NCBI GenBank assembly: GCA_052067355.1
Contig: JBQHQH010000002.1
Coordinates: forward strand, 1 to 64,000
Direction of reading: 5' to 3'
DNA: 64,000 nt
DNA from: CABMKH01 sp040797625
Lineage (GTDB): Bacteria; Bacillota; Clostridia; Tissierellales; Tissierellaceae
In this document: positions 61,272 through 64,000 of the stretch, piece by piece
Layout of the letters: each line of letters starts with the position of its first letter
How positions within the stretch are numbered: position 1 is the stretch's first letter
Program-made: the position numbers and the translations under genes
The notes under the pieces: generated by a model
What the model was told of the DNA's origin: nothing
The model's database searches: none
The model's input: the letters and a program-made list of their open reading frames with translations, nothing else

Positions 61272-61299
61272 CTAAGGAGGTCCCTATATGGGCCTTAGG
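61272..61299 (+). promoter_or_regulatory. Leader hairpin of rpsB containing a second initiation site
   Basis: CTAAGG (61272-61277) pairs with CCTTAG (61293-61298), and CCC (61282-61284) with GGG (61290-61292). The stem encloses the strong ribosome-binding sequence AAGGAGGT (61274-61281) and, in the loop, an ATG (61288) in frame with rpsB. Its folding would hide this extra start. Confidence 0.5.
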
Positions 61300-61341
61300 A
61301 TAGTTGATGGAAATGGAGGAAAAAAACTTGGAGGTGAAAGT

Positions 61342-62049
61342 ATGTCAGTAATTACGATGAAAGGCTTATTAGAAGCAGGAGTTCATTTTGGACATCAAAC
61401 AAGAAGATGGAATCCTAAAATGGCAGAATATATCTTTACAGAGAGAAATGGTATTTACATTATTGACCTACAAAAGACTGTAAAAAAAGTAGAAGAAGCT
61501 TATGACTTCATTAGAGAAGTTGCAGCTCAAGGTGGAGAAATCCTATTTGTAGGTACTAAAAAACAAGCACAAGAAGCTATTGAAACTGAAGCTAAGAGAT
61601 GTGGAATGTTTTATGTAAATCAAAGATGGTTAGGTGGTATGTTAACTAACTATAAGACTATTAAAAAGAGAATTGACAGATTAAATGAATTGACTCAAAT
61701 GGAAGAGGATGGACTATTTGATGTTCTACCTAAGAAAGAAGTTATTCAATTAAAGCATGAAGCTGAAAGATTGGAGAAATTCTTAGGTGGTATTAAGGAA
61801 ATGGACGGTATTCCAGATGCTTTATTTGTGGTTGATCCAAGAAAAGAGAGAATAGCTGTTCAAGAAGCTAAAATCCTTGGAATTCCAGTTGTAGGTATAG
61901 TGGATACCAACTGTGATCCAGATGAAATTGACTTTGTAGTACCTGGAAATGATGATGCTATTAGAGCAGTTAAGTTATTAACTGAAACTATGGCAAATGC
62001 AGTTCTAGAGGGAAAACAAGGTGAACAAATAGAATCTGTAGAAGAATAA
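61342..62049 (+). CDS. rpsB: 30S ribosomal protein S2
   Basis: S2 of 235 residues, conserved from MKGLLEAGVHFGHQTRRWNPKM through GGEILFVGTKKQAQEAI, RWLGGMLTNYKTI and PDALFVVDPRKERIAVQEA to IPVVGIVDTNCDPDEIDFVVPGND. ATG 61342 after GGAGGTGAAAGT gives the normal N-terminus. An in-frame ATG at 61288 also has a near-ideal ribosome-binding site and would add 18 residues (GLRIVDGNGGKKLGGES). Followed by an attenuator-like terminator and tsf. Confidence 0.96.
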   Translation: MSVITMKGLLEAGVHFGHQTRRWNPKMAEYIFTERNGIYIIDLQKTVKKVEEAYDFIREVAAQGGEILFVGTKKQAQEAIETEAKRCGMFYVNQRWLGGMLTNYKTIKKRIDRLNELTQMEEDGLFDVLPKKEVIQLKHEAERLEKFLGGIKEMDGIPDALFVVDPRKERIAVQEAKILGIPVVGIVDTNCDPDEIDFVVPGNDDAIRAVKLLTETMANAVLEGKQGEQIESVEE

Positions 62050-62054
62050 ATAGA

Positions 62055-62104
62055 AAGGTAAGGGTTCTAAGGTTATTTCACCTTTTAGCTCTTACCATTT
62101 TTTA
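62055..62104 (+). terminator. Terminator/attenuator between rpsB and tsf
   Basis: GGTAAG (62057-62062) pairs with CTTACC (62091-62096) with an inner CTAAGG/CCTTTTAG pairing, followed by ATTTTTTAAC. It would lower tsf expression relative to rpsB. Confidence 0.7.
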
Positions 62105-62124
62105 ACAAATAGAGGAGGGATATC

Positions 62125-62772
62125 ATGGGTGTAACTGCTTCACAAGTTAAAGAACTAAGAGAAAGAAGCGGCGCAGGTATGCTAGATTGTAAGAAAGCAT
62201 TAGTTAAAACAAATGGAGATATTGAAAAGGCTATAGATCTATTGAGGGAAAAGGGATTAGCTTCAGCTTCTAAAAAGGCTGGAAGAATCGCTTCAGAAGG
62301 TCTAGTAGACTCCTATATTCATGGTGGAAGGATAGGAGTTTTAATAGAGGTTAATTCTGAAACTGACTTTGTTGCTAAGACTGATGAATTCAAAGATTTT
62401 GTAAAGGATATGGCTATGCAAGTTGCAGCTGCTAATCCTAAATATGTAGATAAAGAAGATGTTCCAGAAGAAGAAGTAGAGAGAGAAAAACATGTACTTG
62501 TACAACAAGCTCTAAATGAAGGAAAACCAGAGCATATAGCCCATAAGATTGTAGAAGGTAGAATGGGTAAATTCTATGAGCAAATATGTCTTTTAGAACA
62601 ATCATTTATTAAAGACCCAGATGTAAAAGTAAGGGATCTATTAAATGAAAAGATTTCAAAAATCGGGGAAAATTTAAAGATTAGAAGATTTGTTAGATTT
62701 GAAGTTGGAGAAGGAATAGAAAAGAAAGAAGAAAACTTTGCTGAAGAAGTAGCTAAACAAATGGGTAATTAA
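62125..62772 (+). CDS. tsf: Elongation factor Ts
   Basis: EF-Ts exchanges GDP for GTP on EF-Tu. The 215-residue protein has the N-terminal UBA-like domain (VKELRERSGAGMLDCKKAL) and the signature VNSETDFVAKTDEFKDFV, then the core domain with EQICLLEQSFIKD. ATG follows GAGGAGGGATATC. The rpsB-tsf-pyrH-frr order is conserved across bacteria. Confidence 0.97.
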   Translation: MGVTASQVKELRERSGAGMLDCKKALVKTNGDIEKAIDLLREKGLASASKKAGRIASEGLVDSYIHGGRIGVLIEVNSETDFVAKTDEFKDFVKDMAMQVAAANPKYVDKEDVPEEEVEREKHVLVQQALNEGKPEHIAHKIVEGRMGKFYEQICLLEQSFIKDPDVKVRDLLNEKISKIGENLKIRRFVRFEVGEGIEKKEENFAEEVAKQMGN

Positions 62773-62776
62773 TTAG

Positions 62777-62801
62777 ATGGAGAACATATTATGTTCTCCA
62801 T
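62777..62801 (+). other. 11-bp hairpin between tsf and pyrH
   Basis: ATGGAGAACAT (62777-62787) and ATGTTCTCCAT (62791-62801) pair perfectly around three bases. The T tract is short (TT AAG), so it may be a weak terminator or a processing site. Confidence 0.6.
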
Positions 62802-62838
62802 TTAAGTAATTATACTTTTACATAAGGGAGTGTATTAA

Positions 62839-63552
62839 ATGGAACCCGTATTTAAAAGGATTGTACTAAAACTAAGTGGAGAAGCTCTGGCTGGCGAAAA
62901 GGGAACAGGCATAGATAGTGATACTGTCAGTCGTATTGCGAAAGAAGTTAAATATATAAGTAAATTAGGGGTAGAAGTTGCTATAGTAGTAGGTGGTGGA
63001 AATTTCTGGAGAGGAATATCTGCTACGGAGATGGATAGGACTACCTCAGACCACATGGGAATGTTGGGTACGGTGATGAATGCATTAGCTCTTCAAGACG
63101 CTTTGGAGAAGATGGATGTTATTACTAGAGTTCAGTCAGCAATAGATATGAAACAAATAGCGGAGCCATATATCAGAAGAAGGGCAGTTAGACACCTTGA
63201 AAAAGGACGAGTGGTCATATTTGCTGCTGGATCGGGAAATCCATATTTCTCAACGGATACTGCTGCAGCTTTGAGGGCAGCAGAGATAGAAGCAGAAGTC
63301 ATATTATTGGCTAAAAAAGGTGTAGATGGAGTTTATGATGCAGATCCAAAGACTAATTTAGAGGCGAAAAAGTTTGACTCATTGAAATATATTGATATAC
63401 TAAACTTAGGACTTGGGATTATGGACTCAACAGCCACTTCTTTATGTATGGACAATAGGATCCCTTTAATTGTATTTGGTATTGATATGCCAAATAATAT
63501 TATAGATGTTGTATTAGGAAAAAAGATAGGTACACATGTAAAGGAGGATTAA
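62839..63552 (+). CDS. pyrH: UMP kinase
   Basis: PyrH phosphorylates UMP to UDP; the hexameric bacterial enzyme is regulated by GTP and UTP. The 237-residue protein has RIVLKLSGEALAGEKGTGID, VEVAIVVGGGNFWRG, RTTSDHMGMLGTVMNALAL, and GSGNPYFSTDTAAALRAAEI. ATG follows GGGAGTGTATTAA. It is two bases from frr. Together with pyrR (7239) it is one of two pyrimidine genes in the window. Confidence 0.97.
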   Translation: MEPVFKRIVLKLSGEALAGEKGTGIDSDTVSRIAKEVKYISKLGVEVAIVVGGGNFWRGISATEMDRTTSDHMGMLGTVMNALALQDALEKMDVITRVQSAIDMKQIAEPYIRRRAVRHLEKGRVVIFAAGSGNPYFSTDTAAALRAAEIEAEVILLAKKGVDGVYDADPKTNLEAKKFDSLKYIDILNLGLGIMDSTATSLCMDNRIPLIVFGIDMPNNIIDVVLGKKIGTHVKED

Positions 63553-63554
63553 TT

Positions 63555-64000
63555 ATGTATTTGGATATTCACAAAGAAGCTGAACAGAAGATGAATAAGA
63601 CGATCTCAGTTTACAAAGAAGACTTACAAGGTATAAGAGCGGGGAGGGCGAATCCTGGACTTTTAGATAAGATATCTGTTGACTATTATGGTCAAATGAC
63701 TCCCCTAAAACAAGTAGCCAGTGTGTCAGCACCAGAACCTAGATTATTGGTTATACAGCCATGGGATTCAAAATTAATCTCAGATATAGAAAAGGAGATC
63801 TTAAAATCTGATTTGGGGATTAATCCATCTAACGATGGCAAGGTAATCAGACTACAAATTCCACAACTTACTGAGGAAAGAAGATTAGACTTAACAAAGT
63901 TAGTTAAAAAGAGTGGAGAAAATGCCAAGATTGCCATAAGAAATATTAGAAGAGATGGCATCGACAGTGTTAAAAAGATGGAAAAAGATAAAGAGTTAAC
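63555..64000 (+). CDS. frr: Ribosome recycling factor (3' truncated by the window)
   Basis: RRF splits post-termination ribosomes with EF-G. The visible 148 residues start MYLDIHKEAEQKMNKTISV and contain GIRAGRANPGLLDKISVDYYG, LLVIQPWD, SDLGINPSNDGKVIRLQIP and LTEERRLDL, all conserved; about 35 residues are missing beyond position 64000. ATG 63555 follows AAGGAGGATTAATT. Confidence 0.96.
   Translation, partial: MYLDIHKEAEQKMNKTISVYKEDLQGIRAGRANPGLLDKISVDYYGQMTPLKQVASVSAPEPRLLVIQPWDSKLISDIEKEILKSDLGINPSNDGKVIRLQIPQLTEERRLDLTKLVKKSGENAKIAIRNIRRDGIDSVKKMEKDKEL

Noticed and set aside
1..64000. CRISPR array, insertion sequence, prophage or toxin-antitoxin module
   Set aside because: No regularly spaced direct repeats, no transposase or integrase motifs and no phage genes were seen; nearly all of the sequence is accounted for by housekeeping genes.

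Overview
The window is a dense, AT-rich stretch of housekeeping genome from a Gram-positive, endospore-forming, probably anaerobic member of the Bacillota. The clostridial or Tissierellia side is an inference from AT richness, gene order and proteins such as YteA, YlbJ, CodY, SepF, DivIVA, RemA, KhpA, FakA and RqcH. About 70 protein genes are supported, nearly all on the + strand. The only minus-strand genes are rqcH, rpmB, ylbJ and tmcAL. There is one tRNA gene and no IS element, prophage, CRISPR array or rRNA. No gene-free stretch exceeds 300 bases.

Layout. 1-600: the tail of an unidentified gene and tRNA-Pro(GGG). 600-5750: a cell-division cluster (membrane protein, HlyD-like protein, yggS, sepF, yggT, ylmH, divIVA, yteA). 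5790-7800: lspA, rluD, pyrR, ending in a bidirectional terminator shared with rqcH. 9700-24530: a long maintenance array: yicC, remA, gmk, rpoZ, coaBC, priA, def, fmt, a zinc protease, rsmB, rlmN, prpC, prkC, rsgA, rpe. 24570-25920: a TPP riboswitch with thiT and thiN. 26380-32500: divergent rpmB and asp23, then fakA, recG, rsmD, coaD and a coiled-coil protein. 32490-35053: ylbJ and tmcAL on the minus strand. 35130-45360: ackA, yceD, rpmF, plsX, acpP, rnc, a radical SAM protein, smc, ftsY. 45400-49480: an accessory cassette (M20 hydrolase, two membrane proteins, winged-helix regulator). 49470-54480: ylxM, ffh, rpsP, khpA, rimM, trmD, rplS, rbgA. 54480-60280: rnhB, yraN, comM, dprA, topA. 60320 to the end: codY, rpsB, tsf, pyrH and a truncated frr.

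The genes serve translation and ribosome assembly, protein export and secretion (ftsY, ffh, lspA), nucleotide and CoA supply, phospholipid synthesis, chromosome maintenance and growth-state signalling (prpC/prkC, codY). Start choice often needed correction from ribosome-binding sites. Many genes start with TTG, and yggS appears to start with ATT.

Most interesting points: (1) the hydrolase/transporter/regulator cassette splitting the usual ftsY-ylxM-ffh neighbourhood, with a palindrome at its promoter; (2) a structured leader plus intrinsic terminator directly in front of priA, laid out like a riboswitch; (3) a second strong in-frame initiation site inside a hairpin upstream of rpsB; (4) repeated perfect hairpins built over stop codons within operons, one of them just before the RNase III gene.
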